A stretch of DNA of 26,901 nt from CBDVBD01 sp965372135 (GTDB lineage Bacteria > Electryoneota > RPQS01 > CBDVBD01). The position numbers and the translations under genes were made by a program. The notes below the pieces were generated by a model. That model made no database searches. It was not told where the DNA came from and worked only from the letters and a program-made list of their open reading frames with translations. The stretch lies in contig CBDVBD010000025.1 of the NCBI GenBank assembly GCA_965372135.1, positions 1 through 26,901 on the forward strand. Reading direction: 5' to 3'. Positions 7,000-15,397 of this stretch are shown here, in pieces. The number at the start of each line of letters is the position of its first letter. Position 1 is the stretch's first letter.

Positions 7000-9087
7000 T
7001 TAACTTGTTTCCTTTCCCTGCCGCCCCACCAGCATTTCCGCGATTAAAAACCCTAACGCACCAATCAGGAAAAACTGCCATAATTCCTGACCGTATCGAG
7101 CCGCCAGTATCTGATCTTCCAGATGTTCCATATCCAGGATCTGAGTCCGGTCGGCGCCCAACGCTTGCCGAAGCTCTTCCAGGTCTGTGCGGCTTAAATC
7201 GCTTTCCTCGGGATCCATATTCACCGCAAAGGTCTGGAGCACCCCATCCTTCCCCACCATACTGAACACCCCGGTTTCCTTAACCGCCGGATAGGTTAGT
7301 TCCACCACTTGCGGCAGCGCCTTGGGGATAATCTGTACCGTGGCTCCCGACGGCTTGCTAAGCACTACCTGTTCGGTAATCGACGCCTTGTCGGTAACGA
7401 ACACTAACGGATCACCCGCCGCGATCGCTTTCTCTTCCCCCGGTCTTGCCGTCGCTAAATAATTAGCAACACGGTGCACCAACGGCGCAAACAACCCATG
7501 CCGTGGCAAATCAGACCACCGGAAATCGGGATAGGTGGTCAACAGGAACGCCCGTCCCCGGTCCACCGCCACTTCCGTCAAAGTAGGGACACCGTTGGAC
7601 AGGGTAATCACCGCCACACTATTCTGCCCCCCGAACACTTGATAGGTTTGATACACCTTAGGCGGATCGGGTCGAGCCTCATCCCGAAATATTCCGGCAA
7701 ATAACGGATGAGTCCAATCGATCCGATCCCAAATCAGTGCAGCATCTCCGGTCCCTTCCGATCCTATCTTAGTCCCCAACGACGGTAGCCCCAGTGCCTT
7801 CAACAGCCCGTTGTTGTAATTCCTAACTTCCAAATGCGGTCCCGGAATTATCAACAAACCGCCGCCCCGCGCCGTGAAATGCTGTACCTTCTGAGATGCA
7901 CCGCTGGAGATGCCGGGCACATCAGCCAGAATCAACACATCGACGACGCTTAAATCCGCCGTCTCCCACCGCGTCAGAGGGATTTCCTGCGCTTCCACAA
8001 TTCCGACACCGCCGCCTTCCGGTACCAGCGCCAACGTTAAATACTGCAGTACCGCCGGATCCGACCCCACCAAAGCCACCCGGATCCGCTCCGGGATCGT
8101 CAAGGTAAAATAACTGCGGTTGTCGGTCATCAGCGCATCGTCATCCTCCAACACCGCATATCCAGACAAATATCCAGCGTGCTCCGGAATGATGGAAAAC
8201 GGAACCGCTCGGGTCTCACCGGGTCCCAATGACAACGAAGACTGCGCCACCCGGCGATCTTCGAAGTACAGACTCAGAAACAAATCTTCCGCCGGTTCCT
8301 CAGCGAAATTGGACAGCGTAACCTCCACCTCCACCGGTCGGTTCGGTTCCAATAGCCGGCTCAAAACCTTAGTGCTGACCACCGCACGATTTGGTATGTG
8401 CTCCCGCCCCACCGGCATCAGGAATACTTTCGCCTCCAGCGGGATCAATTCCCCCAACCCCGGCTTCCCATCCCAACAATTAGTACGGAAATCGCTGACA
8501 ATATAGATTTCGTGATTGGCTTCCGGGGAAGCCTCCAACGGTCCTTGAGTTGCAATCAACCCGTTGGTAACGTCGGAACTTAAAGGCATCGGCGCCAAAC
8601 CCTGCACCCGCTCCTCGAAGTAAGTGCGGCTTTCGCTGCCGTCCGGTATCACCATCTCATGCGGCTGAGCCAGCGCGATTAAATACCCCCGATCCCCTTC
8701 ACCCATCAAATCCGTCAACCGATCGGCTGCCGACAACGCCTGTCGAAATACCGAACCCTCCGCACTGACCGCTTCCATCGATCCCGACACATCCAAAAGT
8801 ACCACCGATGCGGTGCCTGACCGTGCCGCCAACCCGGGAAATCCTGCGCTGCGAAGTACTGGTCGTGCCAAAGCAATTACAGCGAAAATAATCGCTAACG
8901 TCCTGAGAATCAATAAGATGATTTGCCGGAGCTTAATCCGGCGCATTCGCCGCTTTTGCAATTCCCGGAGGAAACGCAGAGTAGGAAAACGGACTCGTTG
9001 AAATCGCTGACGGTTAAGGAGATGTATTAAAACCGGCAAGGCGCCCAACACCAATGCCGATAGTATTGCAATATTTAGGAAGGTCAT
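7000..9087 (-). CDS. BatA-like membrane protein with vWA domain
   Basis: 695 residues. The N-terminus (1-78) has the double-transmembrane signature of the aerotolerance-regulator/BatA N-terminal domain (ALPVLIHLLNR ... RFPTLRFL ... LILRTLAII...LARPVL). A von Willebrand A domain follows with a metal-site motif DVSGSM at 99-104. The middle holds a CARDB-like beta region and a class I glutamine amidotransferase-like Rossmann segment (VDVLILADVPG ... GGGLLIIPGP). A C-terminal membrane helix (about 670-690) ends in a short basic tail. Such proteins occur with MoxR ATPases and DUF58 proteins and are implicated in envelope stress or complex assembly; no MoxR is in this window. It starts at ATG 9087, overlapping the gmhA stop by ATGA. 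Confidence 0.92.
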   Translation of the reverse strand: MTFLNIAILSALVLGALPVLIHLLNRQRFQRVRFPTLRFLRELQKRRMRRIKLRQIILLILRTLAIIFAVIALARPVLRSAGFPGLAARSGTASVVLLDVSGSMEAVSAEGSVFRQALSAADRLTDLMGEGDRGYLIALAQPHEMVIPDGSESRTYFEERVQGLAPMPLSSDVTNGLIATQGPLEASPEANHEIYIVSDFRTNCWDGKPGLGELIPLEAKVFLMPVGREHIPNRAVVSTKVLSRLLEPNRPVEVEVTLSNFAEEPAEDLFLSLYFEDRRVAQSSLSLGPGETRAVPFSIIPEHAGYLSGYAVLEDDDALMTDNRSYFTLTIPERIRVALVGSDPAVLQYLTLALVPEGGGVGIVEAQEIPLTRWETADLSVVDVLILADVPGISSGASQKVQHFTARGGGLLIIPGPHLEVRNYNNGLLKALGLPSLGTKIGSEGTGDAALIWDRIDWTHPLFAGIFRDEARPDPPKVYQTYQVFGGQNSVAVITLSNGVPTLTEVAVDRGRAFLLTTYPDFRWSDLPRHGLFAPLVHRVANYLATARPGEEKAIAAGDPLVFVTDKASITEQVVLSKPSGATVQIIPKALPQVVELTYPAVKETGVFSMVGKDGVLQTFAVNMDPEESDLSRTDLEELRQALGADRTQILDMEHLEDQILAARYGQELWQFFLIGALGFLIAEMLVGRQGKETS

Positions 9088-9719
9088 GGCGACTCGGTAG
9101 GATATCCGAACAGATCACACTCAACCAGATCGACAAGAATGTGCCCAATTGTGATATGGGCTTCCTGAATTCGTTCGGTTTCAGCGGACGGAACCGATAT
9201 CACATGATCTAAAATAGGCTGCATTGTCGCCGTATGCACCCCTAAAAATCCAACAGTTGTTAAACCCAGATTACGTGCCGTTTCCAGCGCTCGAATCACA
9301 TTAACTGATGTCCCGCTGGTGGAAATACCTATCAACACATCTCCGGCTTTGCCCAAAGCCTCCACCTGCCTGGTGAATACCCGCTCGAACCCGAAATCGT
9401 TGCTGACGGCGGTCAGGGTCGACGTGTCGGTGGTCAATGCCATCGCCGGTAACGCCGACCGATCCCGTTGTGCGGTTAATCTCACCACCAATTCGGTGGC
9501 AAGATGCTGGCAATCCGCAGCCGATCCCCCATTGCCGCAAAACAAAACCTTCCCCCCCCGCCGTATCGACTCCGCAACCGCTTTAGACAAGGAAATCACC
9601 GGCTCCAAATCCCTGTCACGAAGTGCTGCGCTTACCTCTATTCCGGCATCCAGAGCCGCTTGTGCCCTAACCAGCGCATGATTGGCATCGAATGACGATG
9701 GTGGAAAAGATTCGCTGAT
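9084..9719 (-). CDS. gmhA: Phosphoheptose isomerase (sedoheptulose-7-phosphate isomerase), SIS domain
   Basis: The SIS fold is clear: GGKVLFCGNGGSAADCQHLA, then DTSTLTAVSNDFGFE, GISTSGTSVNV, and a C-terminal TERIQEAHITIGHILVDLVE that matches GmhA. The enzyme converts sedoheptulose 7-phosphate to heptose 7-phosphate for the ADP-heptose of LPS core, which implies a Gram-negative envelope. The first canonical start (TTG 9608) would give only 174 residues and cut the N-terminal helix of the family. The same frame stays open upstream to 9758 and encodes a helix-like stretch (FDANHALVRAQAALDAG...), yet has no ATG, GTG or TTG. I therefore place the start tentatively at ATC 9719, preceded by GGGAG with five bases of spacing (about 211 residues). 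Identity is firm; the start is not. The 3' end overlaps the BatA-like gene by four bases. Confidence 0.9.
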   Translation of the reverse strand: MSESFPPSSFDANHALVRAQAALDAGIEVSAALRDRDLEPVISLSKAVAESIRRGGKVLFCGNGGSAADCQHLATELVVRLTAQRDRSALPAMALTTDTSTLTAVSNDFGFERVFTRQVEALGKAGDVLIGISTSGTSVNVIRALETARNLGLTTVGFLGVHTATMQPILDHVISVPSAETERIQEAHITIGHILVDLVECDLFGYPTESP

Positions 9720-9724
9720 AGATT

Positions 9725-9729
9725 CTCCC
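9725..9729 (-). promoter_or_regulatory. Candidate ribosome binding site for gmhA
   Basis: GGGAG on the - strand lies five bases before an in-frame ATC at 9719. It is the only good Shine-Dalgarno sequence near the 5' end of the open frame and is the reason for preferring the long, non-canonical start. Confidence 0.4.
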
Positions 9730-9842
9730 GTAAAACTAAATCTAATTATGTCAATAACCTAAGCCGTCTAATAACGCAGATATGCTTTAAAACAATACAC
9801 GATTATCTATAAAAATACCACCTGAATTTCTTGACCATAACC

Positions 9843-10160
9843 TCAAGAACGCGATCGACCCTCCATCAAAAGATACAATCCGATGATGATGATTACCACT
9901 GGCCAAAACGGAATATCGAGATCGAACCAATCCAGGTTGCCTGCCAGCCAGAAAAATCCCACCACGATCAGCACAAGCCCCCAAAACGTATTATCCCGGC
10001 GCTTTCGAGACTTCCGCTGCGGTTTGCCGCCCAATTCCTCAATTTTCTCATTGATCTGTCCTAAAGCGTCATTGACCCGTTGATTGACACTGTCGATAAC
10101 CTCATCGATTTTCTGGTGAATGTCCTTGGGTTGATCGGATTGATTATTATTCTCCGCCAC
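9843..10160 (-). CDS. Small DUF5668/LiaF-like two-helix membrane protein
   Basis: 105 residues from GTG 10160 (GAGG eight bases upstream). The N-terminal part (about 12-45) is an amphipathic, probably coiled-coil segment (KIDEVIDSVNQRVNDALGQI). A strongly basic stretch KPQRKSRKRRD follows, then two membrane helices (about 59-78 and 85-98) with the pattern FWGLVLIVVGFFWLAGN and PFWPVVIIIIGLYLL. This GL.LI..G..WL....W.....WP...I.IG pattern is typical of the DUF5668/LiaI-LiaF-type transmembrane domain, associated with envelope-stress proteins. Soluble coil plus basic linker suggests a cytoplasmic N-terminus. It sits between the pseudopilin and gmhA; a specific role is not inferable. Confidence 0.75.
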   Translation of the reverse strand: MAENNNQSDQPKDIHQKIDEVIDSVNQRVNDALGQINEKIEELGGKPQRKSRKRRDNTFWGLVLIVVGFFWLAGNLDWFDLDIPFWPVVIIIIGLYLLMEGRSRS

Positions 10161-10193
10161 TGTAGAACCTCTTATTGCTTATGTATATCAAAT

Positions 10194-10628
10194 TCATTGA
10201 GTGGTAATGCCACGGGGAGTGGCGACTAAAGTAGTTCCATCTTGATCAAACGCCGTTACGGTGATTTCGTAGCTGGACGGGGATACCGTACCGTCGTAAA
10301 CGTAACTGAAAAATGCGAAATTAACGCCCAGGGAAAGAGTCATATACGCTCTCCCACGGGTATCAACTAATGCCTCTGTCAAATCAGCCACACTTCCATA
10401 GTTCGAATTTGGGAAGTCTTCGTGGTCAATCTCATACATTCCCAAACCCTGTCGAAATTGATCCATGTCTGCCCGTGCTGCACCCACTTTTGCCCGATCC
10501 TGCACCCCCACGTACCGAGGAACCGCTATCGCCGTAAGAATGCCAATAATGACACAGACGACTAAAATTTCGAACAACGAGAACGCCTGCTCATTTCGAA
10601 TAATCTTCGCCCTCAACTTTCGCCGCAT
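10194..10628 (-). CDS. Type IV pilin-like / type II secretion pseudopilin
   Basis: 144 residues from ATG 10628, preferred over a GTG at 10640 because GGAG then lies six bases ahead of the ATG. A basic leader (MRRKLRAKIIRNEQA) is followed by F16-SLFE20-ILVVCVIIGILTAIAVPRYV, the class III prepilin signal with Glu at +5 and a hydrophobic helix. The residue before the cut is Ala15 instead of the usual Gly; prepilin peptidases tolerate this, but it is less common. The globular part contains GMYEIDHEDFPNSNYGSVADLTEAL, like GspG/PilA-type pseudopilins. No assembly ATPase or secretin gene is near, so it is probably an orphan subunit working with machinery encoded elsewhere. Confidence 0.88.
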   Translation of the reverse strand: MRRKLRAKIIRNEQAFSLFEILVVCVIIGILTAIAVPRYVGVQDRAKVGAARADMDQFRQGLGMYEIDHEDFPNSNYGSVADLTEALVDTRGRAYMTLSLGVNFAFFSYVYDGTVSPSSYEITVTAFDQDGTTLVATPRGITTQ

Positions 10629-10711
10629 ATTGTTCTCCACACTATTGTTTCAATTACTTGTCAAAATCAAGAAAGCGATTGCCACCCTATAATGAAACAC
10701 CGTACTCTTCA

Positions 10712-11458
10712 CTATGGGGAATGCACCGCACCGGCAATCTCCTGCATCAAACTTGACTCCGGCGGCTGCTTTTCCAACACATTGCCCACTACAACCCAAT
10801 CTGCACCGGCTTCGATTTTCTTATGCGCTTCTTCGGGAGTACGGATCCCACCGCCAATCACCAACGGAACACTGATGGTCTCCCGTACCGACCGGATCAT
10901 CTCTTCCGGTACCGACAACCGTGCCCCGCTGCCACCCTCCAGATAGATTAATTTCAACCCCAAATATTCCCCGGCTAATGCGTGAGATTCAGCAATGTCC
11001 AACTTATCGCGAGGAATCGGTCGGGTGTCGGAAATATACTGCACCGTGGACACTATACCGGATTCCACTAAAATATAGCCGGTGGGAATTACTTCCAATC
11101 CCATTTCCCGAATAATGGGCGCCGCTTGCACATGATCTCCAATCAAATGCTGTGGATTACGTCCGGAAATCAGCGACAGAAACAGCAGAGCATCGGCATG
11201 GGCGGACAACTGTTGTACCCCACCCGGAAACAATATCACCGGCACATCCACCGTCCCTTTCACCCGCTGCACCACCCCGTCGAAGTTATAGGTGGTCAAC
11301 AGACTCGACCCGATCAACAACGCATCACAACCACTCTTTTGTGCTTCCAGCGCTCGACGCTCTATGACATCGATATCGTGCCGGTCTGGATCTAACAGAA
11401 CCATCAGCCCCGCACCACGACGCTCCCGGACCTGAAGTAAATGTTCATAGATTGTCAT
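10712..11458 (-). CDS. Geranylgeranylglyceryl phosphate synthase family protein (group II GGGPS/PcrB-like)
   Basis: 248 residues, a TIM-barrel prenyltransferase that joins a polyprenyl diphosphate to sn-glycerol 1-phosphate, the first ether-lipid step in archaea. Visible family marks are LLDPDRHD (21-28), FPGG (77-80), LLFLSLISGRNPQHLIG (91-107), YLEGGSGA (172-179), and the phosphate-binding IGGGIRTPEEA (201-211) with VVVGN (222-226). SLISGRNP is the form I associate with the group II enzymes of Bacteroidota and some archaea, as opposed to the Bacillus PcrB form. It starts at ATG 11458, 18 bases after alaS. No glycerol-1-phosphate dehydrogenase or DGGGP synthase is in the window. Chain length is not predictable by eye. 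Confidence 0.93.
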   Translation of the reverse strand: MTIYEHLLQVRERRGAGLMVLLDPDRHDIDVIERRALEAQKSGCDALLIGSSLLTTYNFDGVVQRVKGTVDVPVILFPGGVQQLSAHADALLFLSLISGRNPQHLIGDHVQAAPIIREMGLEVIPTGYILVESGIVSTVQYISDTRPIPRDKLDIAESHALAGEYLGLKLIYLEGGSGARLSVPEEMIRSVRETISVPLVIGGGIRTPEEAHKKIEAGADWVVVGNVLEKQPPESSLMQEIAGAVHSP

Positions 11459-11476
11459 GATTCCCTTCCCTCGGAA

Positions 11477-14167
11477 TCAGCCGGATGCCTGCCGACCAAA
11501 TCCGACTTCCCGGAAAATCTCTTGTACATTAGTTAACACGGATTCCAACTTTTCCAATTCCTTACCACCTGCGGTAGCCAAATGTGGTTTCCCACCGCCG
11601 CCGCCCCCCATCTTCCTGCCGATCGCCTTCGCAACCATCACCACATCCACCCCATCCTTAACCAAATCAGGAGTCGCCACACACACCACCGCCGGACGGT
11701 CATCAAGCGACGCGCCCAATATCCCCACACCGCTGCCCAATTTATCCCGTATCATATCCCCCATTTTCTTCAAATCTTCCATCGATCCGGTAGAAACCAC
11801 CGCGGTAATATACCGGATCCCTTCATATTCCTGTGCGCTGTCCAGCAGCGAACCCATGGACGCATCCGCTGCCTGCAGCTTGACGGTCTCCAGTTCCCGC
11901 TCCATTGCCCGGCGTTCATCCAATACCTTCAGCAGTTTTTCGTAGATGTCTGACCCATGACTCTGCAACGCATCCTGCATCTGATCCAAGGTACGCGATT
12001 GTTCCTGCGTCCAGGCAATCGCCGGCGAACCGGTTACCGCATCGATCCGGCGAATCCCCGCTGCCGCAGCCGTCTCCGACCGGATTCGCACCAACCCTAT
12101 ATCACCGGTAGCACGAACATGGCAACCCCCGCACAACTCCTGGCTGATCCCAGGAACCCGCACCACCCGCACATCCTCCCCGTACTTTTCCCCGAAAATG
12201 GCAATCACCCCCTGTTCCTGCGCCTTCTTGAAGGTAGTGTATTCATACTCGACTGGAATATTCGCCTGCACCCACTCATTAATCTGCCGCTCCACTTCCT
12301 CGATTTCTTCCTGGGTGGCTTTCTGCATCTGGTTATAATCGAATCGCAGGTAATCCGGATGCACCAACGATCCCGACTGGCTGACATGCATCCCGTACAT
12401 CTTCCGTAGTGCCGCTTGCATCAGATGGGTCACGGTATGATTCCGTTGAATCGCCTGACGCCGTTCCCACCCCACCGTTGCCGTCACTTCCGGATCAGGT
12501 TTTTCAGCGGACTTATAGTTAATTTTCTCGCTAGGCAGGCCAGGCTTAATCCTGCCGATATGTAGAATCTCATTCCCCGCCCACTGCGTGTCCTCGACTT
12601 CAACCATGAAATCCTTGACCTCAATCCACCCCTGGTCCCCAACCTGACCACCGGATTCCGCATAAAACGGTGTCCTGTCCAACGTCAACTGCGCCTGATC
12701 GCCATCCAAAAACCACCGGCGAATCTGCGCCTGGCATTCCAACTTATCATGCCCGATAAATTCCGATGACGCCCCATCCGACACCACCACAAACCGGTCA
12801 TCGATCTGCAAATCACTACCGCCGCCGAACTTCTGCGCCGACCGAGCCCGTTCCTTCTGAAGCTCCATCTCCCGGCTAAACCCATCGGTATCCACCGTCA
12901 ACCCGTCTTCCCGCGCCATCAATTCGGTCAAATCCAACGGAAACCCATAGGTGTCGTACAGCCGGAAAGCCTCTTCCCCGCTAATCACGGTGTCCTGGGA
13001 AACTCGAAGACCGGCGGTGATCCCGCCGTAAATTTCCAATCCCCGGTCCAAGGTCTTCCCGAACGCTTCCTCTTCCGCCTTGATCACCATTTCCGCATGC
13101 GGCTTCTTGTCCTTGATCTCCGGAAACGTATCCCCCAAAACCTCCACCACCGTATCCACCAACCGGTACAGCATCGGTTCGTGGACCTCCAGCTTACGGG
13201 CAAACCGCGACGCCCTTCGCAGGATTCGGCGAATCACGTATCCCCGACCTTCGTTACTGGGCATCACCCCGTCGGCAATCGCAAATGTCAAACAACGGAT
13301 ATGATCCGAAATCACCCGATGCGGAATCCTGTCACCTCCAACCTCATAGGGCACCCCGGTGGTTTGACCGATTTGCTCGATGATGGGAGCAAACAAATCG
13401 GTCTCATAGTTGGATTCCACCCCCTGCAGCACGGTACAGAACCGTTCAAACCCTGCTCCGGTATCCACGTGCTTCGCCGGCAGCGGTTCCAGGTGTCCAT
13501 CGCCTTTATTGTCTAATTGGATAAATACTAAGTTCCAAATCTCGATATACCGCTGGCAGTCGCCGTTCACTTCGCACCGGTGCGGCGTCCCCTTCAAATT
13601 GCAAAATTCTTCCCCCCGGTCGATATGGATCTCCGAACAAGGACCACAGGGTCCCCTTTCCCCCATTTCCCAAAAATTATCCTTCCTCCCGTGACGGGAC
13701 ACATGGGAAGGGTCGATATCGGTGTCCGATTTCCAAATTGATTCCGTTTCCTCGTCTGCCGGCACCCCCTCTATCCCCTCAAACACCGTGGCATACAGCT
13801 TATCTTTCGGGAAACCAAACACATCGGTCAACAACTCCCACGCCCACGCAATCGCCTCACGCTTGAAATAATCCCCGAACGACCAATTCCCCAACATCTC
13901 GAACAAGGTTTGGTGGTACAGTGACTGCCCCACTTCTTCCAAGTCGTTATGCTTGCCCGATACCCGAATACACTTCTGAGTATTCACCACCCGAGGCGAC
14001 GGCGGCACCGCTCGCCCTAAGAAATAATCCTTAAACTGATTCATCCCGGCATTGGTAAACAGCAGTGTGGGGTCGTTAATCGGCACCACCGGCGAACTGG
14101 GAACGATCGCATGCCCCCGTTCCCGAAAAAAATCAATATATTGTCGTCGAATTTGCGAACTGGTCAT
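11477..14167 (-). CDS. alaS: Alanyl-tRNA synthetase
   Basis: 896 residues, full length. The class II catalytic core is at the N-terminus: TNAGMNQFKDYFLG (38-51), TQKCIRVSGKHNDLEEVG (63-80) and FEMLGNWSFGDYFK (89-102). The editing domain carries HTVTHLM (zinc/editing HxxxH) and CGGCH, and the C-Ala domain has the glycine-rich GGGGGGKPHLATAGGK. The form RVSGKHNDLEEVG...FEMLGNWSFG is the Bacteroidota-like variant. It starts at ATG 14167, overlapping the stop of the upstream HD-GYP gene by ATGA, so translation is likely coupled. The recA-recX-alaS order is a widely conserved neighbourhood, here interrupted by the two HD-GYP genes. Confidence 0.98.
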   Translation of the reverse strand: MTSSQIRRQYIDFFRERGHAIVPSSPVVPINDPTLLFTNAGMNQFKDYFLGRAVPPSPRVVNTQKCIRVSGKHNDLEEVGQSLYHQTLFEMLGNWSFGDYFKREAIAWAWELLTDVFGFPKDKLYATVFEGIEGVPADEETESIWKSDTDIDPSHVSRHGRKDNFWEMGERGPCGPCSEIHIDRGEEFCNLKGTPHRCEVNGDCQRYIEIWNLVFIQLDNKGDGHLEPLPAKHVDTGAGFERFCTVLQGVESNYETDLFAPIIEQIGQTTGVPYEVGGDRIPHRVISDHIRCLTFAIADGVMPSNEGRGYVIRRILRRASRFARKLEVHEPMLYRLVDTVVEVLGDTFPEIKDKKPHAEMVIKAEEEAFGKTLDRGLEIYGGITAGLRVSQDTVISGEEAFRLYDTYGFPLDLTELMAREDGLTVDTDGFSREMELQKERARSAQKFGGGSDLQIDDRFVVVSDGASSEFIGHDKLECQAQIRRWFLDGDQAQLTLDRTPFYAESGGQVGDQGWIEVKDFMVEVEDTQWAGNEILHIGRIKPGLPSEKINYKSAEKPDPEVTATVGWERRQAIQRNHTVTHLMQAALRKMYGMHVSQSGSLVHPDYLRFDYNQMQKATQEEIEEVERQINEWVQANIPVEYEYTTFKKAQEQGVIAIFGEKYGEDVRVVRVPGISQELCGGCHVRATGDIGLVRIRSETAAAAGIRRIDAVTGSPAIAWTQEQSRTLDQMQDALQSHGSDIYEKLLKVLDERRAMERELETVKLQAADASMGSLLDSAQEYEGIRYITAVVSTGSMEDLKKMGDMIRDKLGSGVGILGASLDDRPAVVCVATPDLVKDGVDVVMVAKAIGRKMGGGGGGKPHLATAGGKELEKLESVLTNVQEIFREVGFGRQASG

Positions 14168-15357
14168 TTGCTGCGTAATTGCAAGGCAATCTGTATGTGT
14201 TTCTTTTCCAATAAATCGATCTTGATCTGTTCCGGAAATCGCTGCCCCTTGCGACTATAAAGCAGCACAATCCAAGGACGATCCGGAAAATTGGCATTTC
14301 CCCTAAATACCACTCCGGTTGAGCCGATTAAATCCTCGGAAGGATGCGATGTGATACTAACCGTGGCGCCCACCGGAAAAATGTTAATAATATTGATCGC
14401 ATTCCCCACCACGTGCGAATTTAGCTCCTGACCCGCCATAGTGATGATCTTTTCCACCGCATCCATCGGCGACAACGGTGGGTCAGTAACATTTGGATCC
14501 ATCAAATTGTCATACGTATTCGCAACTACCAGGATTTCCGCCATTCGGAAAATGTGCCCTAGTTGGCGGGGTCGATTTTTTAGCGGTTCCGTATTCGTGC
14601 CCACCATACCATATGGGTACCCGCTTCCATCCTGATATTCGTGGTGCTGCTCCACGCAGGCGGCTTCGGAATAAGACGCCTGAGTGTATTCTTTCAACAA
14701 CTTGCCACCCAACACCGGATGTTGCATCGCTAATTCCCGTTCCTTTTCATCCAGTTCATCCGGTTTCTTATCTAAGATCGACGGCACCACCATCTTCCCG
14801 ACATCGTGCATCAACCCCCCCATTCCAAGGATATTCAGTTCCTTCCGGTCGAACCGGTACTGCTTCCCAATCAACAAACTGAGAATCGTGGTGTTCAACG
14901 CATGTTCATATTGCCTGCCAAAATACCCACGAAACAACGGCGCTTCGAATGCGGATGTATTATTGCTAACCAAATCATCGATAATATTCGCAACCAGCAC
15001 CTTAAAATCCGCTACATTAATCACTTTCTTATACTGCGTTCCTTCATCCAACAGTCGATTGACGTCCTGCACGGTCACTTCTCTGATCTCGGAAGCGCTA
15101 GTGATTTTATCGAAAGAACGATTCAAAATACGGCTGACTTGCTGCCGCACCTTGTCGGAAATCATTTCCGGCGGAAAAACATCTTCCGTGCCCGGCTCTT
15201 CTATATATACCTGATAGAACCCGTGCTTCTTTAACTGCTGAATCATGCCGTCAACCAACGCCACACCCCTGCCCACCAATAGCCGATAGCTATCGTCATA
15301 GACTGACTTGGCAATCACCATCCCAGGCTTCAGCTCATCAACAGAAAACAGCCGCAT
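14164..15357 (-). CDS. HD-GYP domain protein, probable cyclic-di-GMP phosphodiesterase (paralogue 1)
   Basis: 397 residues. An N-terminal DUF3391-like segment (1-70, VDELKPGMVIAKSVYDDSYRLLVGRG) precedes the HD-GYP core: H152, HD at 184-185 (MHDVGK), HP at 213-214, HHE at 238-240 and DGSGYP at 243-248, with TYDNL at 281-285. A C-terminal beta segment (FPVGATVSI... to the end) is typical of this subclass. Known members hydrolyse c-di-GMP or related dinucleotides with a di- or tri-metal centre, and the metal ligands look intact here. There is no receiver or membrane domain, so it is cytosolic. It aligns without gaps to the gene just upstream (about 58% identical by hand count), indicating tandem duplication. 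Confidence 0.93.
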   Translation of the reverse strand: MRLFSVDELKPGMVIAKSVYDDSYRLLVGRGVALVDGMIQQLKKHGFYQVYIEEPGTEDVFPPEMISDKVRQQVSRILNRSFDKITSASEIREVTVQDVNRLLDEGTQYKKVINVADFKVLVANIIDDLVSNNTSAFEAPLFRGYFGRQYEHALNTTILSLLIGKQYRFDRKELNILGMGGLMHDVGKMVVPSILDKKPDELDEKERELAMQHPVLGGKLLKEYTQASYSEAACVEQHHEYQDGSGYPYGMVGTNTEPLKNRPRQLGHIFRMAEILVVANTYDNLMDPNVTDPPLSPMDAVEKIITMAGQELNSHVVGNAINIINIFPVGATVSITSHPSEDLIGSTGVVFRGNANFPDRPWIVLLYSRKGQRFPEQIKIDLLEKKHIQIALQLRSK

Positions 15358-15397
15358 GATCTCTTTTCAAAACCTACAATTATGGAAATCCAAGGCA

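Noticed and set aside
9741..9760. TTGACA-like sequence upstream of gmhA as a promoter
   Set aside because: No acceptable -10 element at 16-18 bases; in AT-rich spacer DNA one hexamer alone is not evidence.
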